Source: Diatrype stigma | Lineage: Eukaryota > Ascomycota > Sordariomycetes > Xylariales > Diatrypaceae | DNA length: 64,000 bases | Assembly: GCA_022225965.2 (NCBI GenBank) | Contig: JAKJXP020000003.1 | Location: 434,001-498,000 of the forward strand | Direction of reading: 5' to 3' | Shown: positions 46,588 to 57,825 of the stretch, piece after piece | Layout: each line of letters begins with the position of its first letter | Position numbering within the stretch: the stretch's first letter is position 1 | Notes under the pieces: generated by a model | What the model was told of the DNA's origin: nothing | What the model saw: the letters and a program-made list of their open reading frames with translations, nothing else | Databases searched by the model: none | Position numbers and translations under genes: made by a program

Positions 46588-47935
46588 CCCTTAGCCTTCC
46601 TCTCTTGCGCAAGGAAACACGACACAGGCTTTTACATACATATGCATGTCTATCCATCGACATGAATACCCATCGGGCATGAGATTCCGTACGCTGGCGT
46701 GACGCCGTCTCAGCAGGGAAAGGGTGCTCAACTTGCCTTGTCTGGGAGGTTTGTTTTGTTTTGGGGACTTAGAGCTGACTAGAGTTGGGGGGCTCGAGTT
46801 TTGGACTAGGGAGGGGGAAGGGTGACCCGAGGAGTTCATGGTTATCTATCTTGTTCTCTCTGTCTTTGTGACGCTTTCATTCCCATACGTTTGGATTCTC
46901 CATGGAAGGGGATGTAAAGGGGGTGGGGGTGGAACGGGAGGCATCTTTCTTGGGAAGCGAAGGCGGCAGACGGCTCACCTCAGTTCAGCATTAGCGCGCT
47001 TCGCTTCAATTTCCTTGCGTTTGGGCTCGGCAGGCCCTATCTAGACTGGAACGATATTGATGGCGATTGGCAGGGGGTATCTATGGGCACTCACGCGCAC
47101 AATAGAGTGGGCTGGATACTCGAGGTTTGCAAGGCGTTGAGGGCAAGGCTTCTCCAAGGATAGGAAAAGCTGGTTACGGGGTATAGGCGCGTCTGGACTT
47201 GGGGGCTGCAATGGGAATAGGGGGAGACGGAAAGGGATAGGAACACCGGTCATTTTATACTTCATGTTGATATATGATACAACTCTCGGCGAGATCTTAT
47301 GTTCAATCTCATAGTATATATATTGCTTTACGACAAGTCAGCACTGTCAGAGCTACCTTTTCATGGTATTGAGGACTGATTTTTAATATGGCTTAGGAGT
47401 TCATTTTGTAGTCAGCGAATCTGGCCGTGGATATCCATCCGTGTAGCTACCTAGGCGGAAAACCACCGAAGCAATAATATGCTTACTAGTTTACTATCCT
47501 CGCCACTATCCAGCTTCTGCAATGCTTCGGCAGTGCTTCTCTGGGACGTTTAGCTGCTAGATAGAAAGTACAGCTCTGAACTTAAAAGACACTTGACCTA
47601 CGACCAGATTTTCCAAGATCCCCTCCCCTTGGAAAAGACCAATTCGTCTATGCATGGCTACCATATCGGGCATCCATGTACTCGAGGGCAGAACTCGCAA
47701 TGGCCGCGAGACGGCCAGGATCCGGGGCGACGCGGTCTGGGGACAACGTGGACGAGAAGGTCTCGATCTCGATCTCGACGTCTGAGATGTTGTCGTTATA
47801 ATCATAATCACCACCAGCAAAATACTCGTTCTCTTCTGCTTCCCTCACCAGCACTTCTTCCTCTCGTTCTTGCTCCCCCACCACCTCCTCCACCTCCACC
47901 TCCACATTTGCCGGCTCGACCACTACTACCCCCTC
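46588..47935. other. Intergenic region between the small gene and RPC53
   Basis: No supported gene. It should hold the 3' ends of the convergent genes on each side. Near 46915-46945 there is a G-rich stretch with GGGGGTGGGGG-like sequence. Confidence 0.55.
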
Positions 47936-49809
47936 CTAAGTGGTGCCGTGCCCGTGTTGTCCGTTCCCGCTCTCGCCCTCGCCCTCGCCCTCGTAAAGAT
48001 CTATGTCACCGCTTCTACTGTTGCGGCTGTTGTTGTTGATGTTGTTATTATTGGTATTGTGACGATAGAGATCGGCGAAATCCGGATCCTCCTCGAGGTT
48101 GGGGTCCCAGTCGCCCTCCTCGTCCCACACGGGCGTCAGCACGAACTTGCCCATGACCTGGCCCATGCCGTAGCCGGTGCCCGTCAGAGCCTCGGGGTTC
48201 TCCGGGTGCTCGCGCGTCTCGAGCATCACGGCCGACGTCAGGAACTCTGTCTCCGTGCCCATGCCCAGGTGCAGCGTTGTGCCGCCCCAGTCGAGCTCCA
48301 CCCGGCCCGACCGCCGCACGTTCAGCTTGCCGATGCGGCCGCCGTCGGGCAGGGTCGACAGCGGCGGTGCCTCATCCGCGCCCCCTTCCTTCTTAATATT
48401 CGGGGCACTCGGATCGGCCTCCTGCTGCTCGTTTCCGTCCTCGTGCTCGCCCGAGGGTTTCATGAGGGGCGGAAGGATCGGTGGAAGCTGGAACAGGTAC
48501 ATGCGACCGTCCTTATTCTGCCCGCTCTGCTCGTCGCCTTCCTTGTAGAGCCGCAGCTCCTGCAGGAGTGCCTGTACGTCGAGAACGGCATGCTGGACCT
48601 CGGGGTCCTGGAGGGCCCGCTCCCTGCGCTTCTCCTTCTCCTTTGCGACAACAGCACTGTCGCCGCCGCCTTCGCCGCCTTCGACGAGAGGCTTCTTCTT
48701 CTGCAGCTCTGGCGAGGAGGGTTCTTTCAGGCCCGCTGTCGCTTCGGGGATCTCGGACAGGTCCACGTCCATGGCGCCGTCTTCCGTGCCGGGCTCTGCC
48801 TTGACCTTGATGGCGCTCGCGGGGGCCGCGTGCCACACCTCGTTGTCGTCATCGGCGTCCATCATGGCGTCGACGCCGGCAGCCTGCGGGTCCTTAGCGG
48901 ACAGGGGGTCGACGAAGAGGTCGCCGTCGTCGTCCGACTGCTCCTCGGCGGCCTCGAGCTCGGCGGCGGTCGCGACCTTGACCTCCTCCTCCTGGTGCTC
49001 GGTCCGGAAGAGGCCCATGGGCAGCGACCCGGACTTCTGCCCGCTGCGGAACGTCTGGTAGTGGGTCTCGGGGTCCTCGACGTCCTCGGCGAAGCCGCTG
49101 AGGATGTCGATGTTAACTCGCGTTTCGTGCGCCCGCCGTGGCCGGTATCGGAGGCTGTCAACGTGCGGGATGTCCCCGAGCCGTGAGCCCCAGCCTCCTG
49201 GTTTGCCGCCGCCGTACTTAATGTTGTCTGCGGCCCTTGCGTCAGTATTGCGTACTAAGATGTGAATATATATATGTATGTATATACTCGGTCTCTGTTT
49301 CATTGAACGGGGATCAGCACTGGAAACATACCGGACGGCACCCCGGAAAACGGGCCAGTCGCCGTGACTGTTCTCCGGATGAACCCGCGCTGTGACATGG
49401 CACCGCCTCTTCCGCGACCTCTGCGTGCTCGCCGCTCCTCGGCGCGCTGCTCGCGCTCCTCTTGCTTGATCTTGGACGCCAGGTCCCGGTTTCTCTCCTG
49501 TTCTAGCCTCTGGCGCTCCGCCGCATCTCTCCGGACATTTTTGGGCTTGAACCGCGTAGTGCCGCCGCCACCACGTGACGCCGTAGCACTCGGAGTCGCG
49601 GACTGCCTCGGCCGGGGGACCTCCTGCACCGACGGTGTCGATCCCACTGAAACGGCTTCTGGAATAGCGCCGTCGCCGTGTGTGTTACTCTGAGATGGCG
49701 CATCATCTCCTGGTGCGCTGGAGGCGGAGGCGGAGGCAGCAGCAGAGGCCCCCCGACCACCCCTACTCGACCTGCCGCCCCGCGCTCCCCTGGTCCCTCG
49801 AGGTGGCAT
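47936..49809 (-). CDS. rpc53: RNA polymerase III subunit RPC4 (Rpc53)
   Basis: Two exons on the minus strand: 49809-49332, then 49254-47936 (or 49227-47936), giving 598 or 589 residues. The N-terminus is Arg/Gly/Ala/Ser-rich (PPRGTRGARGGRSSRGGRG), followed by a basic helix (ERQRLEQERNRDLASKIKQE). The middle is acidic (EEQSDDDGDLFVDPL, DADDDNEV). The C-terminal RPC4 domain has RIGKLNVRRSGRVELDWGG and YGMGQVMGKFVLTPVWDEE. RPC4 partners RPC5 in the subcomplex needed for initiation, termination and reinitiation at tRNA and 5S genes. The intron starts GTATGT; both acceptors keep the frame (see findings). An Asn-rich tract near the end (NTNNNNINNNS) is encoded by simple repeats. A 438-codon frame on the opposite strand is a shadow caused by GC-rich codons. 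Confidence 0.88.
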
Positions 49810-50587
49810 GCTTGCTTACCATCCGCTTTCCGTGAAAAGGCGGGGAGAGACGTGATGTTGAATGACGGTACCCCCTGAGCTCTTTCGTCTTATTCTTAAT
49901 CTTCTTCTTTGTCGATGCGGATTTCTCGTGTATTGAAGAATCACATGGGATGACTGGTATGAAAAGTTTCGATGGTGGGGCGAAATCGTGAATACACCCG
50001 GGTCTTTGTATGTACGAAGTAGCAAGCGGCAACTAGCTAGACTACATGTACACTACTTTGTAGGTAACTTCCTAGGTACCTACACCCGCTAAAAACCTTA
50101 CCAGTCTGCCAGCTAGTGGCATCCAATCGCTACCTAGGTACCTAGACTGCTAGACTACCTACTTACATACCTAGGTGGACTAAGTTGGAAGCCATTAAAC
50201 CCCGTCAATGTAGAGACGCGAACCCGCGTTCCTTATCTGTTCCTACTTATCACCTCCCTGGCGTCACCATTGGGACTGCAACTGCGACTGCGACTGCGAC
50301 TGCCATTGCCATTGTGAACACTCTACCTATCACCTGCCCTCCCAGAGCTCTTTACATCCGTGGATTGTCCTTTTCTCTTCCTCAACTGACACTCCTCCAC
50401 TCCTCAACTTCCCAACTCCGTCAACACTTGATGTGTGCCAAACCACTCCCTAGTATCTTAACTACTTATTAGTTCCAAGTACTGACTTACCTGGTCAAAT
50501 GCCCCCCCGTTTCTGCGACACAACGCGAATAGACCGTCCTCACGCGATATACGACACCCTGCTCTCCCCGCCCTCACCCCGGTAATC
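49810..50587. promoter_or_regulatory. Divergent promoter between RPC53 and the RFTS gene
   Basis: 778 bases between two start codons pointing away from each other. It contains a cluster of CCTAGGTACC / TACCTAGGTA words at 50071-50175 and a CTGCGA-type microsatellite near 50280-50300. Shared regulation of the two genes is possible but not shown. Confidence 0.5.
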
Positions 50588-53305
50588 ATGGTCGGACGCG
50601 GGCGCCCTCGCAAACGGGCGCCGTCGGTTTCGACGGTCGCAACCATCGATGATAGTAGCATTCGATGTTTGAGGGAGAGCGTCGTCTTGAAACCCGTCTC
50701 TCCTCGTGCCCATGCCGACGATTGGCCCTGTTTCCTCCTCAGCGACGCCACCGTTTATCACCGAAACGGCTCTATGGCCAACCTGCTCCATGTCGATCTA
50801 GAAGGCCCCTTCATCGTGCGTGGAAGGCTGGAGGTCGAGAGAGATCTGGAGAAATATTGTGGGTTTACTCCAATCTTAGGACTCACTACAACGCCGCGCC
50901 GCGCCACGCATGGAGCCCACCCCTCGCATCGTGTCACACATCGTACCTAGCTAAGAGATTATACTGACGATGCTGCTAGTGGTGAACCGCCCGGGCAAGT
51001 CTAAGCGTCCCTGGATCCAGATCGAAAGCAGCACCTCCTTCTCGATCGGCCAGAAAGATGACAACGGCCTACCTCTGCCCGTCCTCTGGGCTAGTGGCCA
51101 GTCGGGATGGTTCGAGATCGACCCCTCGGATAAGTACAAGCCCATCAGCGACGTGATGTTCCAGGGCGTCAACCTTCACTACAGCATACTCACCAAGTAC
51201 GAAGACGCGCTTGAGAGGCTGCACAACAAGTCAAAAAAGCATAGGTCTAAGACCTTGAGACATATTCAGATAGCCGTCGAAGACCTTCTCTTCCATGTAA
51301 GCACTCGCCGAGTACTTATTATGTCCCACTCTAACTCAATGGACGCAGTATGCCGTAGTTATCGGCGATGGGATTACGCTTCCCGAGGCACAACAGCGAT
51401 GCGCAGAGCAGGCGCTTTTCTTACTTTCACACTTTCCTAAAGAAACTACATTTTATCATTGGTTAGCCAACCAATTCCCTGTGAGTTATCGGGTTGACTG
51501 CCCCTTTATTATCATTGAAACTAACGACCCTCTCAGGACATAGTAGAAAAGCTTGCAAATAAGCAATCTCTTCCTGCTCAACCCGTGGCTCCATCAACCC
51601 ACCCAATGCTTCGAGCAGCGTCAAGTTCATTAGAGATCCCAGACCAAACATCAACAGACCATGCCACTGCTCGGTCTTCTACTCAAAGGGCCACACGCAA
51701 TAGCGAAACAGTTGGAGGGGAACTAACCGACATGTCTAGTGACGGACAACAGGTGTCGGACAGGGCTGCAAGAATACAGAAGAGATCTCCAGCAGTTGTC
51801 ATCCCCGGAAAGGGCGATGTCGAGATGGTGGATGCCTCTGGTGGAGTAGCCTCGAGACCCAGGGTAGATAGTGAGCAACATGGCCTACCAGTGTTACTTG
51901 ACGCCCTCAGCAGTATTCGGGAGTCGATCCTGGAGCAGGTCCAGCAGGGCAAGGCCAAGAAGCATCCGGACCAGATGACGCCAAACACAATACATTTCAA
52001 AATCTACCTCGCTTGCAGCATCAAGCATAGGTTTGGAAGTGCCGAGATATGTGAATATTTCGTACGAGATCTCTGGCGCCTCCTCCGCCCGGAATGGCAG
52101 CAAAGTGAATTCTATAAGTGGGTGCAAGCAAATGTCAACTCGAAACCCAGATTCGAATATAGTACCGAGGCGGAGTGCTTAGGTCTTACAAGGAGGAAAC
52201 AAAAACAGCCGAAAGCTGCTACGCAAGAGACAGGTCAGCCCAGCCATTCGGCCAAGCAGCCAGCACCAGAACCGGCCGGGAAGCAACCTCCTAAGAAGAG
52301 GGGACGTCCCAGCGGCAAAGCAGCAGGTCTACGCCCCTCCCTAGGCGGAAAGAAGCGTCCTCGGACGGACGAAGGCTACGAACTCGGCGATATGGACATT
52401 GACGGCTACGAGACTAAGAAATCTACGAAGAAATCGAAGTACTTTTCCGACGACAACGACCTCGATGATAACGATGATGACGACGCGGACTCGTCGGCAG
52501 CGGAAGACGAGGAGCAGCAGCAAGAACTAGGAGGCGGGGCCAAGGATGATGGTAGCGGCGGCCCCCTCACGCGCCTTGTCATCCGCGCCGAGCGGCTGCC
52601 GTCGATGGCGCCCAAGGGCCCGAACCAGACTTGGACGTGCGAGGAGCCCGAGTGCGGCTACGTCGTGCGCGCTGCCGACGAGGAAGACGGCCAGAACCTC
52701 ATCAGCGCGCACTATGCGGAGCATGAGAAGGAAGCGCGCGACGAGGCCGAGGAGGCCGCCCTTAAGCGGGTCAATCTCGCGAAGATGGAGGCTGGCCGCA
52801 ATATGCCCATCAAGTATGCTTATTTCCCCCCTTTTCTCATTCTCGTTTGTTTCATGAACTGAGCGACAGCACATCACGGTTGGCGAGGGGCTCTCACTCT
52901 TTTTGCACTATATGCACTATATGTGAATTGGAGAGAATTATGACAGTTGCGAAAAAAGCCTGTTAACCCCCCCCCCCCCTTTTTTTTTTTCCCTTCCCCC
53001 CTTCTCTTTTGATTTCCTTAGGATGCTTGTGGGCATCCAAACCCTGAGCAATAAACCCCCCAGTTTTCTTCGTAAAATGAACTTTTCTTCTTTATACACC
53101 ATTTCGTTGGGATACCCACACCCAGCACATGCCCCATCCAACCCTACAAATCCAAAACAGAACAGTCACTCTAATGAACATGTCTCTTCACAGTCACCTC
53201 CTCGAGAAGATCCGCACCATGGGCGAGAAGTCCGAGCGCCGTAACGAGGTTAAGGTCAACGGGCAACCTCTGCCGCAGCCCATCAAGCGCACCCTTCTCA
53301 TCTAA
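50588..53305 (+). CDS. RFTS-domain (DNMT1-RFD) protein with AT-hooks and zinc finger, Raf2-like
   Basis: Five exons (50588-50858, 50980-51296, 51349-51480, 51537-52813, 53194-53305) give 702 residues with consistent phases. Residues 2-10 (VGRGRPRKR) form an AT-hook. Residues about 25-195 resemble the replication-foci-targeting domain of DNMT1 (DWPCFLLSDATVY, GRLEVERDLEKY, GQSGWFEIDPSDKYKPI). A second AT-hook-like KKRGRP lies near 492. An acidic stretch follows (DDNDLDDNDDDD), then a C2H2-type finger near 604-640 (WTCEEPECGY, then H-Y-A-E-H). There is no methyltransferase domain. In fission yeast an RFTS protein with a zinc finger, Raf2, is a subunit of the Clr4 H3K9 methyltransferase complex. 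A similar role here is inference. Intron 4 is long (380 bases) and holds a C13/T11 homopolymer run. Confidence 0.72.
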
Positions 53306-55046
53306 GATCGGGTAGACCCCACTCGATTCACTTCTTCTACTTAGCACTGACTTTCGGCTGTACACGATACGGCCGCGATGAGTTGCTTGACCTAGCCAAT
53401 GCATACATGTTGCTCTCAAGGTCTTGATCGGATCCCATTGTTGCTTTGCATGGTTCACGTTCTGCAAGCTCAGTTACACCAGAGTCCTCGTCTACCCATA
53501 AGGCCTTGCATCTAATTTGCTATTGGCCCTGACGGAAGCAGGAGTATATGCGAGCCCGTATTTCGTATCCCAGTTTCAACACCCGATAGCTCATCTGTTC
53601 TACTCTTATCGCCAAGGGACGCACACTGTCTCCTGTCTGACGCAGGTTGGACGGATAGACAGATGTTGAAATCAGCAGCGGCAAAGCAGCAGGTTCTCTC
53701 CTTCTCCTTCATCGCGTATAGTGAAATGGAATGAAATGAAACGCCTAATGATCCTCAACCCCGCCCCCCTCTACTCCCCTCTCCCTGTCTTGTTGGTCAC
53801 AACAGGCATACTGCATTTTGGTGTATGGGTCTTGCATTGGCATATGTATATATGAATGCATGCAGGCATCGAGGAACGGCATCAGTGATTGCTTCTGAAC
53901 CACATCATCCACCTTTCATTCTACACCCGGGTCCTCTGCACATCTCCCTAATATAAGTGGCTCAGGGCGTTTTGGTCTTCACATGGTATGTACATGTGAA
54001 AATGGAGGGATCAAGGGAGGGCCGTCTGGACAGGCAGATGAGATAGGCCAGGCCAGGACAGGATGGATTGGGCTAGAAGGTATGTAGGCAGACAACTACA
54101 ATAGAGCTAGTCAAGAGCTAGCTATATCAACACACGCTCAATGTGGGTTTATTTACATACCTACCTAAGGTTCCACAGGTACCTATGTAGTATGGTCTTC
54201 GTGAAATGGTAAATAGAAACTGCCTACACATGAGTTGCCTGTCATCCCGGAGACCATGCTAGTTAAGCAGGTTCATCGCGAAAATGCTGGCTGAGTGCCA
54301 TAGCCAGACCTCGATACGTATGTCCATCCATAGCTCAGATTGATCAATCCAGGCCTAATATACCAGTCAGTCAGACGCTATATAATCTACATCGAAAGCC
54401 AGAGTGGCGTAAGACTCGCTTGTCTGGGCAGCAGCTAGTGCAGCGATGATGTAGCCAGATCTTGGATGATACATTTCCCTCTGCGTTGAAATCGTAGTAG
54501 TTAGACTATCTATGTACGTTTAATACAGTGTAGTAGTATACTACTGCTAACAACGACGGTGGAAGGGTTTTGGTGGCTGGTTAGTTAGCCACAAGAGTAG
54601 TGGCCATCGTTCCTCAACTGAAGCTCGGCGTATCCATGAAAACTCGGCCAGATATAGAATATTCTCTCGGCAGGCCGTTGTAGCATATCTATGTCTCCTA
54701 GACGTAAAAGTCGGAGCAGCATCTCGAAAATAAACATGAAACCCTTGAGCGATATTCATCTAGAGTCCAATGCCGCCTTTTCCGAACGCTGAACGCCTTG
54801 CGATATCATAATACAAAAGCAAGCGATGAGCGCACAATTCACACACCCTCTTGGTCTGATAGGTGTATTGGGCTGATTTTCTTCCATCTCTCTCGAGTTC
54901 AATGTTGTGTCTCTTGCACTCATCCACACGAACACACCCGCACCTATGACCTGCTGAGTGGCTGCCGAGTTGTCATCCGATAATAATGGATATGTATGGG
55001 CTAGTTGGGATTGAAGTCCTGGAAATCGGACTGCAAATGTGACCAA
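53306..55046. other. Intergenic region between convergent genes
   Basis: 1.7 kb without a supported gene. It should carry the 3' untranslated parts of the RFTS gene (left) and MKT1 (right). It contains scattered ACCTACCTA / GGTACCTA words near 54160-54190. Confidence 0.55.
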
Positions 55047-57825
55047 TTATCGGCGAACTTTCAAGTACGCTGCGGCCTTATCCCAAACCGCTCGGTCGGC
55101 GACAGGAACCTCCTTCTCTAAGGTTTTGATACCTGCGTGTAGGGCACCAAAGAATTCGCAGGCGATGTCCAAATCCTCAAAGAAGTGAGTTGCGTACGGC
55201 ACGAACTTTCCAGGGAACTCGGCCTTCTTCGTTGCCTTCACCTCTGCACTATCACTGGGGTTGATGTCATCAAGCAGAGTCTTAACTGCAATGCCAAGCG
55301 CAACATCAGTGTCGGCAAGGAATGGAAGCCTAGTGATGGTTTAGCATACATCGATTTCTAGCTCAGGCAGGGAAAGGAGAAAAAAAAAAGACGAACCTCT
55401 GGCTGATTGTCAAGAAATCATCCCTGTCGCGTTTGGATTGTGCAAAGAGAAACAGGGAGGCTACAATTGCCTCCACCAAATCCCGACCTGCCTCACGTAT
55501 GGATGAACTTAGCGACCGGAAACACAAAAAATTCTTACTTAATGGTCCGGTGTAGCCGTTCGCTTGGTGACGCAATTTGAGTAAGATGGCACATCGGCTA
55601 ATCAGTAAGAGACTGGCCTTGTCTTCGTCACTACCGTTCATCGGAAGGCCACCTAGCTCGGAATGCTGGTTACGAGTGCTGAGTAGACCGAATCTCAGCA
55701 ACTCGAATCCTAGTAAGACAGCTTCGAATAGACCACTAGCACCAGCGTGCTTCTTGACTGTGGGATCGAGAGCTTCCAATGACGTAGCTAGAGCTTCGCC
55801 CCATGTAGTCAGTCGGTGGTTCTCGTTGGCATAACCACGGAGGTGCAGCCAACGCCAGAGGGTTAGAGACAAGACCGAATCAGCCGAGTTGACGCCTTTG
55901 ATCTTCTCACTAATAATGGTGGTCTTGGCGAAGTCGGCATTTCTCAGCGCAGTTACCTCGAACAGGATAGACCCATGTCTGGCAGCAGGGAAATACTGTT
56001 TCACAGCGTCGTCTTTGACAGTCCAGGTGTGTACTTTCTTCAGAGTCGGATTATCGTTCGGGCGATATTCGATCTTATGCGTGTACTTGTCGTCGTACCA
56101 TACTTTGACCGATATCGGTTTGAATTGGATACCTCTCGTGAGACGTGGGAGAAGAAGAGCAAGGGTCATCTCTCTCAGCGGCATGAGCTGGTTTGTCACC
56201 AACTGCTTATATTCCTCCGACCTGACTCCATCCAGAGTAGGCAAAACAATGACCTGGCCATGAGTGATCCAGCTGAGAGTATGGGCTCCGATGAGACCTG
56301 TGTTGAGGTAATGAAGCAGTTCAGCAGGTAACTGATATCCGAGATACTCCCAGTTGTCGTTGGTCAGTTGGTTGAAGTCGTGGACCTTGACCTCTCCAGC
56401 CTCGCTGATGTATATAAAATGATCAATGCTCATCTTGGCCTTGCGATACTTCTGCAACCAGTGAGGGTCTTTGGCTTGGAGTATATCATTGAAAGAGGCG
56501 CAGGCACTAGCAACTGCCTTTTCCGAAGTGCGTAGTAAGTTGACAGCATCCTGAACGCTCGCACGAGGGACGATGTTGTTGTCCCTTAGGGGCGGAAATG
56601 TAGGAAGGAAACTTGTTCCAGTCATCAGAAGCGCATCAGTGAACATAGGCTCGGTTACGCCCAGATTCTTGATGGCGTTTTTCTTCGAGATGGCGCTGAA
56701 TTTTCCATTGTCCCAGTCGATGAATCTAATGACAAAATCTTTGATTGGGTACAGAAGAAGCTCCTGAGAGCCCATGATGGCCGAGCATTGTTCTGAGTCG
56801 ATCATGTCGAAATAGGCAAGCTACTGTGGTGAGCTCAGCTCAGAGACAAGGCGGGTTAGGGTTGCTTACTTGCGCAGAGGCGTTGAAGGGGGGCACAAGG
56901 AAGTGGAGTCCACGACGCTTGAGAATTCCCTGGAGCATTGGGAATAGATGATGGATAGGATAGGCACCTATGCGTCTGTGAGTTTCCTGTCCCAGTCGCA
57001 GGGTGGGTGACCAAACTAAGCTTCCGTACCTCGGTGGGAACCAAATGCCAAGACAGCCTCGTTGGCCTGGCTTTGGAAATAAAGCCCCCAAGCTTCGTCC
57101 GTGCCAACGATGGCTCTTTTGCCTCTCTGAACAGACACATCGTCTTGGCCTACAACGGACTGCCCGTTGAAGATAAAGAATGGGATCGTCTTGTTAGCTT
57201 TCCAACTATCCAAGTCACCTTCGATATGCGTCAAGATGCCCGTTAACCCACCGAGGGCAGGCAGGAGAGGTTCGTGGTAAGGCGGATTGTCTAGGAACAG
57301 CTGCAGATAATAAGCCGCATCGACGGCTATGGCAGTGTCCTCGAGCTGGGACACATCAGCGTGTCTAGAGACGAAGATCAGCACCACGACATACAACTGA
57401 GCTAGGTGTAAGCCTTACTGGACTTGCTCGTTGAGCCACAAATCTTCCGTCGAAGCTATGGGGGTAAAACAAGTCAGCGACACTGTAACAGCTAGCAAGA
57501 GACGCGATAAAAGCAATGCACCAAAGGTAGTAGATGCGCGTTTGTTCTCTGCAAGGCATAGTCAAGCTTCTTCCTCGGGGGCTAGGTCATGATTTCCAAG
57601 TGTCGATACAGACTAGAATCCTGCCATTTGGGGGGCCCTGGGCAAGGATCTAGGCTCACTGGGGTCGGGTGCCGCAGCCTTCAGCATGTAGTACAGCTCG
57701 CCTCCAATGGAATTGACATCACCGAAAACGATAAGAGGTTGCTGGCGAGATTGCTGGCGAGATTGCCGACGAGGCTGCTGGCGATATTGCTGATGTTGCT
57801 GACGAGGTTGCTCACGGCGCGCCAT
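55047..57825 (-). CDS. mkt1: Post-transcriptional regulator MKT1 (XPG-like)
   Basis: Minus-strand exons 57825-57816, 57455-57419, 57364-57030, 56967-56870, 56820-55397 and 55329-55047 join in phase to 728 residues. The N-terminal XPG-like nuclease fold is recognisable (TAIAVDAAYYLQLFLDNPPY, PFFIFNGQSVVGQDDVSV, FLVPPFNASAQLAYFDMI, SAIMGSQELLLYP), as is DALLMTGTSFLPTFPPL. The C-terminal MKT1 domain includes LGIAVKTLLDDI and ends AWDKAA-like (VWDKAAAYLKVRR). In yeast Mkt1 acts with Pbp1 in post-transcriptional control, for example of HO mRNA. The first exon (10 nt: ATG in an ACCATGG context, donor GTGAGC) is my inference; it is the only nearby ATG with a matching phase and good donor. From exon 2 onward the model is firm. 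Confidence 0.88.

Noticed and set aside
47870..49186. Plus-strand open frame of 438 codons
   Set aside because: It is antisense to the RPC53 exon and arises from GC-rich codons; its translation is low-complexity Leu/Val/Arg/His with no domain.
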